Source: Lonicera japonica (lineage: Eukaryota; Streptophyta; Magnoliopsida; Dipsacales; Caprifoliaceae). Taken from it: DNA of 64,000 nucleotides. The translations under genes and the position numbers were made by a program. Shown here in pieces: positions 10,041 through 21,314 of the stretch; the stretch's first letter is position 1; each line of letters opens with the position of its first letter. The notes under the pieces are model-generated. The model did not search any database, was not told the origin of the DNA, and saw nothing but the letters and a program-made list of their open reading frames with translations. The stretch lies in contig CM038468.1 in NCBI GenBank assembly GCA_021464415.1, positions 28,632,969-28,696,968 of the forward strand, written 5' to 3'.

Positions 10041-10740
10041 GAATGGGATTTTTGTCTCTTTCTAAATTTGGAGGGGTTACAAATTAATTTATAACCTAGT
10101 TTAAGGACTAAAGTCTAATTTTTAAAATTGTCTGAGAAAGGCAAAAAGCCTGAAGTGGCTCATTTTTTTAATTAAGTAGTAAAGTACTTTATTCTTATAA
10201 ATAAGTTGTAAAATCACCTTAGTCAGAAAAAGAACTCTAGGATCTAGATAATATTTACATAATAATCCGTGCCGCTCAAGAGGCACCGTCTCACGCGGGG
10301 ATTCAGAACCGAAGGCTCTTTTACGAAAACGTTATTAACTGTGAGAGAAACAAATTTCTCGTTGAAATTATACTGAAAGGATTTAGGCATGTGATTACAC
10401 AACAGGAATCTCCCTGTGAAGAACTCCGGTTTCATATTATACTGAAAGGAATTAGGCATGGATCTCCCTGTGAAGAACTCCGGTTTCATGGTTTGCAATT
10501 TCACAATTTATCTAATTGCAGCATTCATCATAGAGTTCAGTACTACGTATCGCGCATAAGGAATTTGTTCTATACTAGTCCATCAAGGCCTTAAAGAGCC
10601 GCTGGACTCAGACAAAAATGCCGTTATGAAGCGCCACTAAGTAGGTCGATAACGTTAACAAGAGGGTAAGGGCTCGCAGAAGACGTACTCCACCGAAGGA
10701 TAAACATTGTTTATTTCTTTCTTATTGACTTGAGCTCGTT
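10041..10740. other. leader-like or flanking sequence upstream of the primer site
   Basis: No credible gene. It would be the pregenomic leader side of the viral primer site, or host flank. It contains a direct repeat (see 10385-10490) and a GC-richer stretch near 10560-10700. I could not locate the insertion boundary. Confidence 0.35.
10361..10490. repeat. direct repeat, unit about 60 bases
   Basis: Phrases 'attatactgaaagga(t/a)ttaggcatg' and 'tctccctgtgaagaactccggtttcat' each occur twice in tandem: 10366-10390 and 10436-10459, then 10408-10434 and 10462-10488. It is a local tandem duplication of recent look. Confidence 0.85.
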
Positions 10741-11116
10741 ATCCATCAATAAATTTAAGTTTTTCCCGATGGTCTACTTCTAAAGTTACATCATTTCTCA
10801 TCAAAAACACACAACAAAAACTCAAAGTCACTTTCTCCTTCAATAATTTACTCGAATAAGATCCGCCGCCGCCCAAGTCATTGCTAGTTAATAACAAGAA
10901 CAAATTGACCAGATATAAGTAACTAACTAAAGTCGAAAAACAGGTAGTAGAAGCATTACATACAAATGAAATGTAACCCCACAAAATCCTATTAAAATCC
11001 AGTTATGCAATCTTCTGACTTCCTAAAAAAATTCAATAAAAAGTAAAAAAAGATAAAGATAAAAGAACAGCTTCAAAATACGCAATTGCCAATCTAAAGA
11101 CGATGGAACTAGCGGA

Positions 11117-12753
11117 CTAGTATCCACCATCATTACCACCAGCATCACCAAACCCGCCACGGTAGCCACCACCTCCACCTCCACCGCCTCCGGCACCAAA
11201 ACCAGTGCGAGGTCTGTCGTTTGCGTAACTCACGCGAATGTTCCTTCCATTCAGTTCCTAAATAAGCAAGTTTTATAGCGTCAAAGGCAATGAATACACG
11301 AGTTGCAAGCTATATATATATATGTGCGTATGTGTGTATATCTATACTAATTGTTGTTTTTGTCAAAACTTTCTCCAAACTAAATGAATATGAATATCAC
11401 ATGGAACGGGCATACAGGGTAAGCTAGTATATATATTTCTAGAGAGAAGGAATTCCTGATTATCACCTGTCCGTCCATGGCCGACAGTGCTGAGGTGGCG
11501 CATTCATTATCAGTGAAGTTAACAAACCCAAATCCCCTGGACCTCCCTGTGTCTCTGTCTGTTATAACCCTAGCTGTTCATCAAAAAAGGTAGACAAAAG
11601 TTTAGTACGCAAATGCCACGTACCAAACAACAGCAATAATAACAAAGAAAACTATTTTGGAACAGCACATATAGAAGGGGGTGACAAGGGTGCACTAGAC
11701 TGATTTATATGGAAAAAGTGAATTCCTAATTATTGGTTTCTGTGTAACAAAATCCATTGAGAACAAAAATCTTGCAGTGAAGGTGGCTTCAAAATTACAT
11801 CGAAATTTTGAACAATCCAATGTTACCAAATTTGTAGGATGCTTTAGTGTGTTGCAAGGGTACAAGGCTGAGAGAGGGGCTAAAAGTATCAGCTATAAAC
11901 AAAAGAAAGAAACTCCCTAAAAAAATTGTGTTCCTTACTTCCTTTTTAGACATTACTAATGTACAAAGTCTCATAATTTTTATTCTTGACCGTCAATTGC
12001 ATTGAAGTTATGTGTTTTTTACTCAAAAGTGGCAAAATCAGATAATGGACTCTCAATTCGGGACGGAGGGAGTACATACTAATACTAGAACCAATCAAAG
12101 AAAGAAACATTACCACCGCCGCCAATTAGAAAATGAGAACAATTAGTTAATAATCGATCAACCACAATAAGACTGTTGTTGGTTGGCATTGTAAATGATA
12201 AAAACTGTGAATTACTTTTACACTGTTTTCCACATTTTGATGCAAACCAAACAAACACAAACCTTTACATCATTCGGTTTCCATCATTTATCATACCAAC
12301 CAAACAAGAACACACCTTTACATTTGTATGGAAAAACTCTTTCAAGTTGAAAATAGTTTCCACTGATTTCAGTTTTCAACGAACCAAACACAGCCTAAAC
12401 TTCAGATTCAATGCATCATTAGCTCAACTAATAATTTTGTATAAATCAGAAGGTATGACATAAAACAAACCTTCAGTAACGTCACCAAAGCTAGCAAAGG
12501 CATCCTTCAAAGACTGGTCATCGGTCCCATAAGAAAGGCCTAAACAAACAGATCAACAAGTAATGTTAAATAGAATCGATTTATCATAAGACTATACGTT
12601 TAGCTAGTTAAAGAAACATTATTGATGAATATTAAGCATACCTCCAATAAAAAGCTTCGAAGATGACATGCTTCGGATAGTGTTGAGCATTGACGGGCTG
12701 TTATGGGACATAGTCTGCCTCATTAGGCTTCCAATTCTATTGCAGAATGCCAT
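11117..12753 (-). CDS. glycine-rich RNA-binding protein with mitochondrial transit peptide
   Basis: Four coding exons, 12753-12642, 12539-12471, 11573-11467 and 11257-11117, join in frame (429 nt, 142 residues) at GT-AG introns. The N-terminus ([16 protein letters not shown]..., rich in Arg/Ser, no acids) is a mitochondrial presequence. An RRM follows with RNP2 KLFIGGLSYG and RNP1 RGFGFVNF, then a short Gly-rich tail ending NDGGY. This is the architecture of Arabidopsis GR-RBP2/GRP4-type proteins, which bind RNA and act in mitochondrial transcript handling and stress responses. The Gly tail is shorter than in many relatives. A 5'-UTR intron separates the start codon from the promoter. It is the best-supported host gene in the window. 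Confidence 0.92.
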
Positions 12754-12766
12754 TGTAAACAAGAAT

Positions 12767-14946
12767 CTGCAGTCGCAGAAGGGCAAATTCGTAAAATGTT
12801 AATATTAATAATTGGGAGCTACGAAAGTACAAATTGCTAACAACTTAAAAGAGCCAATTAATTAAATTAATCTTCGCAACTGGAAACAAATATACAGTAC
12901 TAGAACTTGTTGAGCACTCAATACATGTGCAATATTGTATAAAGTAACATCATTAATATTAATATATATGCGAATTAAGAATTGTTAACAACCTAAGAGC
13001 AAATTAATTATATTACGTCTCACGGATGAAATCATGGTATGAAATATTCTTGCAGCATTTGAAATAATAGCAGCATAGCCGTGAATTCTCAAATAGGATA
13101 GTTGAAAATACAAATTACCCCTGACCATTTTGTCACAGACATGAGAACCACTCCGCAACCAAAATCATAACGTGACATGTCACTCCTTTTGGTGAAAGGC
13201 TAAAGTTATCAAAAAATTTGGGGCAACCAACAAACTTTTAAGAATCTCGGCAGGTGTTTAGGGTACAAAACTTTCAGGACAAAAAGAAGGAAAACTGGTT
13301 AGTTTAAAATAAACTTGTGACCAGGATGAAGAAAATTCGAGGGAGAGTTAGACATGGCATAGTTCACAAATTAGACTCTTTTCATATGAAAAAACCATTG
13401 AAGATTTCAAAATTGAGTGTAATTGCTGGAGAATAAAGTGGCTAAAACAAGAACATTATTTGGATTAATCAAAGGACAGGAAAACAAAAAAGAAGTCGAA
13501 CAATAGACAGAGAACAAGTTTCCAAGTGGCATTACATGGAAGGCACATCATTATTCGCTTAATCACGACATAAAAACCATATGGCTGCTCATTTTGTGTT
13601 TGAAACACTCTAGGAAAAATTCAATTCGAACTTTGAAACATAATTTCCCTTTTATCAAAATAACACGAAAACAGGTTTGATTATTGCTTTAGACACAAAA
13701 ATATGAAACTAAAAAACATGGAAACGACCAATCAACCAACATACTCGAAATCTCAATTCAGATGTTGACTATGAAAAATGTAAGAACTAAGAACAATATT
13801 TAATCATAATCAACCTTATTTATTATCATGAATTTGGTACTTTCTCCGTTCCACATTGATAGTCCAGCTATTAATTCGGTGGTCTTTTGAACGATAAACT
13901 AAATTCAACCAAATCAATGGTCAAGAATGCAATTTATTTTTCCTATTTGTGAGATTTGAATTGATTAAATCTCAAACTGGAAATGAGATTATCAATTTGA
14001 GATAAATGTAGTATACTGGCTATTTGAATATTTGATTATACTTCAAGAAAAAGAAAGAAATTTGACTCTTGATACGTTCAGAATAGTTGATATATTTCTG
14101 TATATTCATTCATATATATATATATATATATGCACAAGAATTTCAATGAAAAGTATCTTTCTTATAAAGCTCAATAAAACGTAAATACTCATGACTTCAG
14201 TTGAATATTGTAGACCAGTCCATGAAATAGAAAATTTTAATTTTAAAGGGCGCGCTGTTCCCATAGTATACAGTATCCACCGTATCTCCCGGTTCTGCCA
14301 CCAATATCTCCCGATTCTGCCACCAATATCTCCCGACATTGGCTGTATCTCCGGACACCGTGAGGCAGATACTGTGAAACAGTCTTTTGTATCTTATTTT
14401 AAAAATAATTATGCATACCATGAGGCCCGGTCCCCATAGTATACAGCATCTACCATATCTCTCGGTTCTGCCACCAATATCTTACGACACTGACAGCATC
14501 TCCGGTTACTGTGAGGCAGATACTGTGAAACAGTCTTTCGCATCTTTAACAAATTGTTAAAAAATTAAGGACCACATCTTAAAAAATTTCAAACTCAAAC
14601 TCAAGATGGGACAAATTTTTCAAGGGCTTCAACAGACTAAATTTGTTCACAAGAAAAAAAAATCAGTAGAAAACCAACTGAACAAAAATCAAAACAAAAG
14701 CATTCAAATCAACAGATCAAAATAGCCACAAAATCAGACCCAGATCAAAATAAACACTAACAGCAAGTTAAAAGAAGAGCAAAATCAGACCCAGATCAAA
14801 ATCAACACTAACAACAAGTTACAAGATAAGCAGAAATCAGAAACAAACACAGAGCATCAATAAATACCAACTAAACCAAATTAAATCACTAGAAATTAAC
14901 ACTGATACTAAATAAGTAGTAGCTATTGAAAAAAGAGAAATTTTAC
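12767..14946 (-). other. long 5'-UTR intron of the RNA-binding protein gene
   Basis: A donor (CACAG|GTAAAATTT at 14946) and acceptor (ACTGCAG|ATTCTTG at 12766) delimit a 2.18-kb intron that begins 13 bases before the ATG. No other gene lies in it. Long leader introns of plant genes often enhance expression. It holds the tandem repeat at 14258-14545. Inferred from splice signals only. Confidence 0.65.
14258..14545. repeat. two tandem copies of a ~180-base GC-richer repeat
   Basis: The phrases 'cccatagtatacag(t/c)atc(c/t)acc', 'ttctgccaccaatatct' and 'gaggcagatactgtgaaacagtctttcg/tatct' occur at about 14258-14395 and again at 14436-14545. Both lie in the leader intron. A related pair occurs in the duplicate near 27205-27412. 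Origin unknown, possibly an old transposon. Confidence 0.85.
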
Positions 14947-15020
14947 CTGTGATATGAAGAGAATGGGAGAATCTGAGTGCTGAAATAGAATATGGGTTTA
15001 AGGGTTTGCAAAAGGGAAGG
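14947..15020 (-). other. 5'-UTR exon of the RNA-binding protein gene
   Basis: A pyrimidine-rich leader (CCCTTCCC, TCTCCCATTCTCTTCAT) ends at the consensus donor CACAG|GTAAAA at 14946. The upstream end is set only by the TATA box about 30 bases before. It contains AAACCCTTAAACCC, a telo-box-like element common in leaders of translation and ribosomal genes. Confidence 0.6.
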
Positions 15021-15027
15021 GGAGCGG

Positions 15028-15050
15028 CTAGGGTTTATACTTTATAGATA
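15028..15050 (-). promoter_or_regulatory. TATA box and telo-box of the RNA-binding protein gene
   Basis: The minus strand reads TATCTATAAAGTATAAACCCTAG. A TATA element (TCTATAAA) is followed directly by the telo-box AAACCCTAG. The combination is typical of plant genes linked to RNA metabolism and growth. The same arrangement is present in the duplicate near 27838-27915, with an insertion between the two elements. Confidence 0.65.
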
Positions 15051-17034
15051 TTTGGGTTTTGCTAGCCTACAATACCTTTAAAATAAATACGTACACTTTT
15101 TTCTTTTTACCCCTTATTTTTTATTTATTGATTTATTTTTCTAATACACACTAACGTACACCGAGCGAGTGTTGTTGTTTAATGGTAATAAACATTGCAC
15201 AACACATGATAACCATAGTGTGAAATAAAATTTACACTAGGTCAAGTTGAATTTTAGTTTGTGTGAAATAAACATGTTTAAACATACATCTTTTTTGGTG
15301 TAAAAAAAAAAAACCCCATACATTTTTTGATATAATACTTTTTCTTATAAATATCTTTATAATATCAAGAAGAAAAAAACAACGCACAAAGTGGATTCAA
15401 AATTTTTAATATAAAACTCACAATTGATAATACTCTATCTCATTTACTTGGTATAATAGTTGCACATTACCTTAGTGTAATAGGATAAAGCTATTGTTGA
15501 GAACAAAAAAAATTCACTATCTCAGTGGAATGCTTGCGCTTGGTAAATTTGCACATACTCGATGCTATGACACTGATTCAATGTTAAAGTGTTAAAGAAT
15601 ATTTTAGTAAGTATAATGAACGCTATCCTTTTTTTTTCACCATTTAATTAGTTCCCGCAAAGGTGCATGAAAAGGGAATTGGGCATTCTTGATTGGCTTA
15701 CATGTTAAAAGTGAATTCTTATAAGACAAGTTTAAAAATGATGACAAAAATAATTGATTTTCATTAAAAGTTGGAAATGAATGAAGTGAGGTGGTGGTCG
15801 CTCTCCATGTAACTCATGTTTGTCGCTCGTCAATTTTTATCTTTTGTTGAAAATTTTGTTTCTTACCACTTAAAAGAATTATTTTTTTTCCATGAAAAAA
15901 GTGAAAAAAAAAAAAAGTAAGAGAATATCCCACCATATCACTCAACTGATTTAACTTCTCACACAAATTCAATTGTTTATACTGTCATTTTTCATCTTGT
16001 TATCAAACAGAGTTTCAAAATCTAAATTTTTTCGACCGGGCTGCAAAACCACAAAGTTGGAAATAATTAACTAATAATGCTCCAATGTTGACGCCATCTT
16101 CGTTTTTTTATATGAAAGAGACACTTTGCAAAGTGCATGCGATCAGGTTTTCGATTATGGCATAATTTTTTCTTAATTTGAGGTTGTAATTAAGAATGGG
16201 AATGGTTATTTCGTTTTTTTGGTAATGAGATACGCAGTATTTCTATTACCAATAATCATAAGTTAGAGTGCCTATTTTGTTTCATGAATTGTATTGACTC
16301 AATTATATCAATTGTATTGACTCAATTATAATAAATAAATAAATTTCACTTACAATTGTATCTTCAATAATAAAAATCTATTAATAATAATGTTAATATA
16401 TTTTATGTCATTATGTACTTATACCTTTTATTATTTTCTTTAAAGTTGATAAAAAAAAATCTCATATTTATATTGCTAAATTAATATTTATTTTTTCAAA
16501 AGAAATAATACACTTTTTTTTATCATTTAGGATTAATTTATTACTTTTTATAAATTTTTAAAATACTACATAAAATGAAAAGAATTATCAGTCGCATTCT
16601 TCAATAAAAAAATTAATTTATTCTTTACTTTTTAACTTTTGTTTAGAATTTATATAAATTCAGTCAGAAAGTCTTAGTATTTATATTGTTACAAATAATT
16701 TTAGTTTTCAATATTTTTTTTTTATCATATAAGAAGTAATTTGTTGATTATATAGGAAAATGTTAATATGTATCATAAAAGGATATGTTTACCGTATTAT
16801 GAATAGAAAGAACAACGTATTGCATGAGAATATGTGCTTAATTTAATACATATTATAATTTATCTATTTTTGTCTTTATATGTGCATAATATTTGCCTAA
16901 GAGGCACACACTAACATGACCTTAATATATAAAATACAAAAATTACTAACTGAATTATTTATTTGAAACATTATTATTCTAATCTACTATTTACGAAATG
17001 AAATATCCCTACAAAAAATTAAGGATGATTTAGA
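15051..17034. other. AT-rich intergenic DNA
   Basis: No gene, RNA or clear element. Several A/T runs and short direct repeats ('attgtattgactcaattat' twice at about 16288-16330). The proximal part (15051-15440) has a degenerate copy near 27930-28370. Confidence 0.6.
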
Positions 17035-17367
17035 CTTTGAGTGCCGTTTGTTCCTACGTATCAGATGTTAGGTGCTAAAGTTTTGCATAATATGTGTTTG
17101 CCTGTTTGGGTGCCATTTTGAACGGAATTTATTAGTCAACGTGGTCAAACGTTAGTTCATTTAATTTTTACCCATTTTACTCCTAAGTAAGAGTAATATG
17201 TCTTGTCTTTTCCAGGGTAAAATGGATAAATTAGGTAAAAAAAATTAACTGAGGTAACGGTTAACTACGTTGACTAACGGATTCCATTTAAAATGGCACT
17301 CAAGCATTTATTATACAAAACTTTGGCATCTAACGTCTGATATGTAAGAACAAATGGCACCCAAAAA
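17035..17367. mobile_element. hairpin MITE (near-complete palindrome)
   Basis: Left arm 17035-17140 (TTTGAGTGCCGTTTGTTC...) is complementary to right arm 17270-17367 (...GAACAAATGGCACCCAAAAA). The inner parts pair too (gtcaacgtggt with acgttgac; acccattttac with gtaaaatgg). Almost the whole 333 bases can fold on itself. It has no coding capacity. The family is not identified. Confidence 0.8.
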
Positions 17368-17735
17368 TTAAATATATACAAGTATAGTAATAGTACCAAA
17401 TATAAAATAAAAAATAATATTAGGAGATTAGGAGATTAGGATTATTCAAAGACTGTATTCCATTATAATACCTAATTTTAAATCCCAATAAAATGACAAC
17501 CAAACACTTAAATGAGTTGTAACATAATAAAATACTTATTTTTATCCTTAAATACCGCCAAATAAGAACGCCTTAGAGTATCTCCAATTATCTTGTATAA
17601 ATTTTGTGTAAATTTTATGTGTCAAAGTGGGATTTACACAAAAATAATAAAGAATTCGTTTGCACTCCAAAATTCTATTTTAGACTTTTGTGTAAATATT
17701 AAACTACCAATTAATTGATTAATTTGCTAATTTTG

Positions 17736-17748
17736 TATACACTAACTT
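17736..17748. repeat. target-site duplication of the LINE (3' side)
   Basis: TATACACTAACTT, repeated exactly at 25320-25332. It directly abuts the poly(A) end of the LINE, which appears as T on the plus strand. Confidence 0.88.
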
Positions 17749-17831
17749 TTTTTTTTTGAAGTAAACTAGAAAATTCATTAACTCAAGTCATTCAGCAATA
17801 CATCGACAATAATCGAAGGAGGATTGGACAT

Positions 17832-18104
17832 CTACCAAGTTTGATCAGACACAGAACTCGATGCCCTAGTTAGACTGTGAGTAACAACGTTCGTTGATCG
17901 ACGAACAAACGCAAAAGACCAGTAATCAAAATCTCGTTGTAGAGATTTACAATCATCAATAATAAACCCAAGACTAAAGTGATCTACACCGTCACTATTG
18001 AGGGCATTAATCAATTCTATCGAATCTGCCTCCATAATTACCTTCGAGACGTGGATTGATTTAAGCCAGCTGAGTGCTTCCTTAAACCCCAAGGCTTCAG
18101 CCAT
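17832..18104 (-). pseudogene. LINE ORF2 RNase H domain
   Basis: A 90-residue stretch with AEALGFKEALSWLK, IMEADSIELINAL (the D-S of plant RVT_3-type RNase H) and the terminal FVRRSTNVVTHSLTR, where the usual ...NxxAHxLAR carries Thr instead of Ala. It is the C-terminal RNase H of plant L1 elements. It lies downstream of the zf-RVT part with broken sequence between (18105-18475). Confidence 0.85.
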
Positions 18105-18475
18105 AAGGGGAGTGAACCTGCCAAGGATAGTGCCCTAGACTCCTGCCACAAACGAACCCCAGCTGTCCCTCACCACACCGCCGTACCCAATTTTGAACCT
18201 ACTAGAAAATACTGCTGCATCAACGTTACATTTCGCCATTCCATCCGAGGTTTTTGCCAAGAATTGTGCACTGTAGAAATCACAAGAAGAGGGGACTGGT
18301 CTTTACTAGCAGCTTATTTCCACTCATTGTGAAAACTTGAAGCCTGATTAACAATTGAAATTGGCGACCCGACTTTATTGCACCAAACCTTGTCATTACG
18401 ATTCCTCCAAATACACCAAAGAATAGTAGCCGCTGCTTGCATAGTGTGTTCTAAACTCCCTCTTCGAACATTGTT

Positions 18476-18666
18476 CTACCAAGAGGCCACATAAATATAA
18501 TTGTTGATTATGTCTCCAACAACGGAGGCAGCCCACACTGCATGAGCCACAGGGCATCCAATAAGGACATGAAAATCTGTTTCCTCCTTAACATAACACA
18601 TCGGGCACTGTTCCATTACATCAACTCGTCGCTTTCTGAGCTCCAATCGAGTTGGAAGACAGTTAG
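18476..18666 (-). pseudogene. LINE ORF2 zf-RVT domain
   Basis: The LINE part reads CLPTRLELRKRRVD then CPMCYVKEETDFHVLIGC, the zf-RVT zinc-binding region of plant LINEs (CxxC ... H ... C). An ATG-initiated reading into it begins inside the neighbouring LTR and is an artefact. The true upstream partner is WRCLAN at 21315 and beyond. Joining the two across the insertion gives a continuous frame. Confidence 0.87.
18662..18666. repeat. 5-bp target duplication of inverted-LTR element (left)
   Basis: GTTAG, repeated at 21310-21314. A five-base duplication is the normal size for LTR retrotransposon integrases. Confidence 0.9.
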
Positions 18667-19262
18667 TGATGTGATCCAGCCTAGCCAAGATATTAGCTCT
18701 ATGTTCTTGCATGTTCTCATGACCGGCTGGCTGAAGAATTTAATTATTTATTTTATATTTCTTAAAGCCCAAGGATTATAGATAATTATTTTCTAGAGTT
18801 ATTATTATTTTAGAATTATTTTGGGCTTATTTTAGGGTGTTTATTAATTTCCTTATTGCATTAGGAATATTCTAGGAGTTATTATTTTCCTTTTCTATGT
18901 AGGAATTAGTTTCCTTTTTGAATTAGGATTAAGGCTTTGTTTACTCCTATTTAAAGGAGGCACATTATTGTTTTAAAAGAAGTTTTGATGATTAATTAAA
19001 TTGAGAGCTTTCTCTTTGTGTTCTCTAAGAACGTGTTGAACATGTTGAATTGATTAATTCAATTGTTCTTGACTTATCAATCAATTCTCCATCAATTGAT
19101 TGTGGCGTCATTCGACTTATACCGAGGTTCGCGCTTCTTTAAGCGTTGGGTTGAGGTTTCCGCCATCCATCTTTCGACGTATTCCAAGGTTCTTGCTACG
19201 TTTGTAGTTCAAGGGTTGAGGATCCATCAAACTGGTAGAAAAGACGATCCGGGTTCGCGTCA
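18667..19262 (+). repeat. left LTR of the inverted-LTR element
   Basis: 596 bases, TG...CA ends. A TATA-like CTATTTAAAGGAGG lies near 18947-18960, leading into a leader-like part. It ends GGGTTCGCGTCA one base before the primer site, so this is the promoter-bearing 5' LTR. Confidence 0.92.
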
Positions 19263-19263
19263 T

Positions 19264-19275
19264 TGGTATCAGAGC
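19264..19275 (+). promoter_or_regulatory. tRNA-Met primer-binding site
   Basis: TGGTATCAGAGC, the exact complement of the plant initiator tRNA-Met 3' end, one base after the LTR. It marks the plus-strand orientation of the element. Confidence 0.95.
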
Positions 19276-20257
19276 AAACTTTTCTATCCAGGTTTTCTAT
19301 CTTTAGTTTATTGTTATTTCATTCGTAGTAGATTCTTAAAACCCTAGGCCTTCATTCTTGTTAAACTTATTCCAAAAAAATTGTGTTAGGGTTTATATAT
19401 TCTGAAAAAAAAAAAAAAAAAAAAAAAGTTGCAAATCAGATTTTTTTTCCAAAATCCCGTTGAACTGTCGAAATTAGTGGTTTTTGCTATCGAAACAACC
19501 TCGGATCGTCCTGATTTTCCGCCCAATCATTGTAAAATTGCGTTCCGAACAACATATCCGAAAATCAGCCCGATCCAACGGTTAGATCAAAAGTTATTGC
19601 TGTTTTACGATAGCACCTGCATTAAAAAAAAAGTGTTGTGAATAGTGCTGCGTGAATAGTAAAAAATTTATTTATTGAAATTTTCTTTGTTGGAAGAACC
19701 CTAGAATTGAATTTTGATTATTGTTAGGGTTGGTTTACGAATATTGTTGCATTGAAGTTTCAATTGTGGAGGTTTAAATATTTCAAAAAAAACCTAGATT
19801 ATTCATTGATATACTTCTTGTTGGGTTTTAATCTTGTGATTTTGGTCAATATAAATTCCGTTTGGTTGGGAAAAATCTAGAAAGTCATAGGATATTTGAT
19901 TTGCGTTAATTAGGGATTTGATTGGTGCTTATCCTTTGGAAATCTACTTGCATTTATTCTAGCAATTCTAGAAATTCGTTTGGCTCATTAATATTGCTAG
20001 AATTTTGGTTTCTTGCGTCCTTGGTATTACATTGTTGAATGCGTCCAATTTAATTGTGGGTGTGCAATTGGTTGTTGAGGACTTGTGATATTCATATTAT
20101 TCAACTTGTTTAAAAGTTCCAAAGAGAAAATTGTGAGTATATCTTTCTTGAGCTACAAACACGAGCGGTAAAATCAGAGTGACATCTTTGAGCGAAACAC
20201 GAAAGGGAGTGTAGTGAGGATTATCTTTATTGCACTAATCTTTGCTTTGCAGCAAGT

Positions 20258-20715
20258 ATGTCTTGTCTAAATTTTGAACATGGAGAAAGGTGGCTTCAAG
20301 AGGAGATTAAACGCGATAGTGCGCGATTAACGCAATTAGAGATTGAACGGCGTAAGCGGTTGAATAAAGCTCCTGAAGAGAACTTGAAAAGTAAACCTTG
20401 TAAAGTTAAATTTGAAGATGAATGGGATCCAGGTGTTACTAATAGAAGACATGGTGGCGAGGTTAGAAAAAGTCGGGTTGAAGACAACAATATGGGTAGC
20501 AGCAAGAAGAAGACTCCTTTGAATGATCCTAAAGAATGGCACAAATTGGGGAAGATGATGGAGGCTTATATTGAATTCCATATGAGGCGCAGCGAAGAGC
20601 CAAATCCGAATTCATCCTCTTGCGAATCAAATCATTGTAAAGAGGAGGAAAAGCTAACCATATCTACACCACTATCGGAGAATAAACCGAAAATTGATGA
20701 GATCGAGGAAATTGA
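20258..20715 (+). pseudogene. truncated GAG-like ORF start of inverted-LTR element
   Basis: The ORF starts MSCLNFEHGERWLQEEIKR about 980 bases after the primer site and is highly charged (Lys/Glu). It shows no zinc knuckle. It is cut at 20715 by the inverted LTR and reads about 22 codons into it. The position suggests the start of a GAG, but I do not recognise the family and the domain core is missing. The leader before it holds a poly-A run at about 19406-19428. Confidence 0.5.
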
Positions 20716-21309
20716 TGACGCGAACCCGGATCGTCTTTTCTACCAGTTTGATGGATCCTCAACCCTTGAACTACAAACGTAGCAAGAACCTTGGAATACG
20801 TCGAAAGATGGATGGCGGAAACCTCAACCCAACGCTTAAAGAAGCGCGAACCTCGGTATAAGTCGAATGACGCCACAATCAATTGATGGAGAATTGATTG
20901 ATAAGTCAAGAACAATTGAATTAATCAATTACATGTTCAACACGTTCTTAGAGAACACAAAGAGAAAGCTCTCAATTTAATTAATCATCAAAACTTCTTT
21001 TAAAACAATAATGTGCCTCCTTTAAATAGGAGTAAACAAAGCCTTAATCCTAATTCAAAAAGGAAACTAATTCCTACATAGAAAAGGAAAATAATAACTC
21101 CTAGAATATTCCTAATGCAATAAGGAAATTAATAAACACCCTAAAATAAGCCCAAAATAATTCTAAAATAATAATAACTCTAGAAAATAATTATCTATAA
21201 TCCTTGGGCTTTAAGAAATATAAAATAAATAATTAAATTCTTCAGCCAGCCGGTCATGAGAACATGCAAGAACATAGAGCTAATATCTTGGCTAGGCTGG
21301 ATCACATCA
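20716..21309 (-). repeat. right LTR, inverted orientation
   Basis: 594 bases, reverse complement of 18667-19262 from end to end. The inner border is exactly the LTR 3' terminus and the outer border exactly its 5' terminus, so the inversion respects LTR ends rather than being a random rearrangement. Confidence 0.92.
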
Positions 21310-21314
21310 GTTAG
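21310..21314. repeat. 5-bp target duplication of inverted-LTR element (right)
   Basis: GTTAG, matching 18662-18666. Removing the element and one copy restores the LINE frame ...WRCLAN-CLPTR... Confidence 0.9.

Larger units (their letters stand above)
18667..21309. mobile_element. LTR retrotransposon derivative with inverted LTRs
   Basis: The element starts TGATGTGATCC and ends GGATCACATCA, flanked by GTTAG on both sides. A forward LTR (18667-19262) is followed by a tRNA-Met primer site, a leader and a GAG-like ORF start. Then at 20716 an inverted LTR begins with its own 3' end (TGACGCGAACC) and runs back to its 5' end at 21309. Both outer ends are therefore U3 termini. The two LTRs differ only by a two-base indel in my comparison (596 versus 594 bases). 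Pol is absent. It sits inside LINE ORF2. Confidence 0.92.

Noticed and set aside
10739..10984. 81-codon minus-strand ORF downstream of the RNA-binding protein gene
   Set aside because: No family resemblance and it lies where the 3' UTR or terminator is expected.
12176..12463. 95-codon plus-strand ORF in an intron of the RNA-binding protein gene
   Set aside because: Antisense to an intron, low-complexity composition and no recognisable domain.
18476..18712. ORF starting MQEHRANILARL before the zf-RVT domain
   Set aside because: The N-terminal residues come from the LTR of the inserted element; the LINE part starts at CLPTR.
19063..19347. 94-codon ORF repeated at 20664-20915
   Set aside because: It is the same LTR segment read in the two inverted LTRs, not a gene.
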